From: Sulfuriferula sp.
Lineage (GTDB): Bacteria > Pseudomonadota > Gammaproteobacteria > Burkholderiales > Sulfuriferulaceae
DNA length: 16,059 nucleotides
Assembly: GCA_027311185.1 (NCBI GenBank)
Contig: DAICZK010000020.1
Coordinates: 1-16,059, forward strand
Direction of reading: 5' to 3'
The notes under the pieces are model-generated. The model searched no databases. It had not been told where the DNA came from and saw only the letters and a list, made by a program, of their open reading frames with translations. Shown here piece by piece: positions 15,333-16,059 of this stretch; position 1 is the first letter of the stretch, and each line of letters starts with the position of its first letter. Position numbers and translations under genes: made by a program.

Positions 15333-16059
15333 ATTCTGGCGCGTTCGTCCGGCGCTACCTGGGGCGCGGCTGATTGGGGGCGATAGGTGCGGCTCAGGCG
15401 AGTGAAGCGGAACCGCAGCCAATGGGCGTTTTTCTCCAACAATGCCTGGATGCGGATACGGTAGATATAGTCGCCCTCCAGTACGTCCAGATAGCGGCGC
15501 TCGATCGCGTGAAAACTGATCAAGGTGCTGGGTTGCCTTAATGTGATGGCGACTAGCGCCGTATTGGGCGCGGCGTCGGCAAAGGGAGTCGGCGCCGACG
15601 CCTCCGCCACGGCAAGGAAATCGACCAGCCTTGGTGTGACCCCGATTTTTTCCATGCCCAGCGTCGCGTTCGCGCGGTCGGATTTCTCCGCCCAACGAAT
15701 GGCGGACAGGGTAGGTGTTCCGATTCCGGCCTCGTCATGCACCATGACCAGATCGTTGATTCCGGCCTCGCAGCGCGCCCCGTCGCGCGGCACGTTTAAG
15801 CGGAAATAGTCTTCATCCGGATGACCGATCAGTTGGGGGTACGCGATCAGCCTCTCCGAGGATTCCGGGTGAGCCAGGGCGGCGATGACGTTTTTTTCGC
15901 CGCAACTGATGTGAACTTGCTCGGGCATTTGGGCCGTATGCTGGTTCGCGGGAGATGTTCGGTCCGAGAGTTTAGCGCGGATGTGAGTGAGCAAGGATTT
16001 CTTATCGGCCGTATAGGGCACGTCATATAATTTGACCTGTGCCTGTGCCTGTTCGGTGT
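15326..16059 (-). CDS. Unrecognised protein, N-terminus beyond the window
   Basis: The minus-strand frame is open from the right edge (first readable residues TEQAQAQVKLYDVPYTADKK) to TGA at 15328-15326, giving about 244 visible residues. A GTG at 16021 could serve as a start, but the preceding in-frame sequence reads naturally as protein, so the true start is probably outside. I see no signal peptide or membrane segment in this part. The middle looks beta-rich, with GINDLVMVHDE, LSAIRWAEKS and TLGMEKIGVTP. The pattern of an Arg-Trp strand followed by a Gly-Met-Glu strand is loosely like PilZ-type beta-barrels, but the RxxxR motif is not evident here, and I give no function. The C-terminal 40 residues are basic and Pro/Ala rich. 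It is convergent with the Nudix gene. Confidence 0.7.
   Translation of the reverse strand, partial: TEQAQAQVKLYDVPYTADKKSLLTHIRAKLSDRTSPANQHTAQMPEQVHISCGEKNVIAALAHPESSERLIAYPQLIGHPDEDYFRLNVPRDGARCEAGINDLVMVHDEAGIGTPTLSAIRWAEKSDRANATLGMEKIGVTPRLVDFLAVAEASAPTPFADAAPNTALVAITLRQPSTLISFHAIERRYLDVLEGDYIYRIRIQALLEKNAHWLRFRFTRLSRTYRPQSAAPQVAPDERARIH

Noticed and set aside
1..16059. CRISPR arrays, insertion sequences, prophage or toxin-antitoxin modules
   Set aside because: No regularly spaced repeats, transposase-like proteins or phage structural genes are present. The only recombinase is a housekeeping XerD.

Overview
The window looks like a core-genome segment of a betaproteobacterium. The grounds are the gene content and order (proA-nadD-rsfS-rlmH-maf, map-glnD, rimP-nusA-infB-rbfA-truB), the protein sequences, a moderately high GC content judged by eye, and a Gly(GCC)-Cys(GCA)-Leu(UAA) tRNA trio. 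Nitrosomonadales/Gallionellaceae-like bacteria are my best guess, but this is an impression from protein style, not a computed placement. I see no CRISPR array, insertion sequence, prophage or toxin-antitoxin system.

Left arm (1-5817, minus strand): reading leftwards, proA (proline synthesis), nadD (NAD synthesis), rsfS (ribosome silencing), rlmH (23S rRNA methylation) and maf (nucleotide pyrophosphatase) are tightly packed, with overlaps or a 13-base gap. A 175-base gap follows that contains a good sigma-70-like promoter. Then come map (methionine aminopeptidase) and glnD (PII uridylyltransferase), which runs off the left edge.

Middle (5818-8653): an AT-rich divergent intergenic region separates proA from ogt (DNA repair methyltransferase). 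The ogt gene overlaps xerD (chromosome-dimer resolution recombinase), and xerD is convergent with folB (folate synthesis). Next is a small DUF3391 gene that normally would be the front of an HD-GYP cyclic-di-GMP phosphodiesterase. Its well-placed start codon is out of frame with the conserved body, separated from it by a run of seven A residues that forms a textbook -1 slippery heptamer. The tRNA trio follows, with a strong promoter, a perfect hairpin terminator after the first tRNA and a short tandem duplication at the 3' end of the last.

Right arm (8617-15332, plus strand): a terminator-like hairpin sits just ahead of rimP. It is followed by nusA, infB, rbfA, truB and a zinc-ribbon Nudix hydrolase gene, most of them nearly touching or overlapping. 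Together these genes build and mature the 30S subunit, start translation, control transcription elongation and modify tRNA. The last gene, on the minus strand, is an unrecognised protein whose N-terminus lies outside the window. It meets the Nudix gene tail-to-tail with a 7-base overlap.

The most unusual observation is the DUF3391 reading frame. Most of the rest is standard housekeeping DNA.
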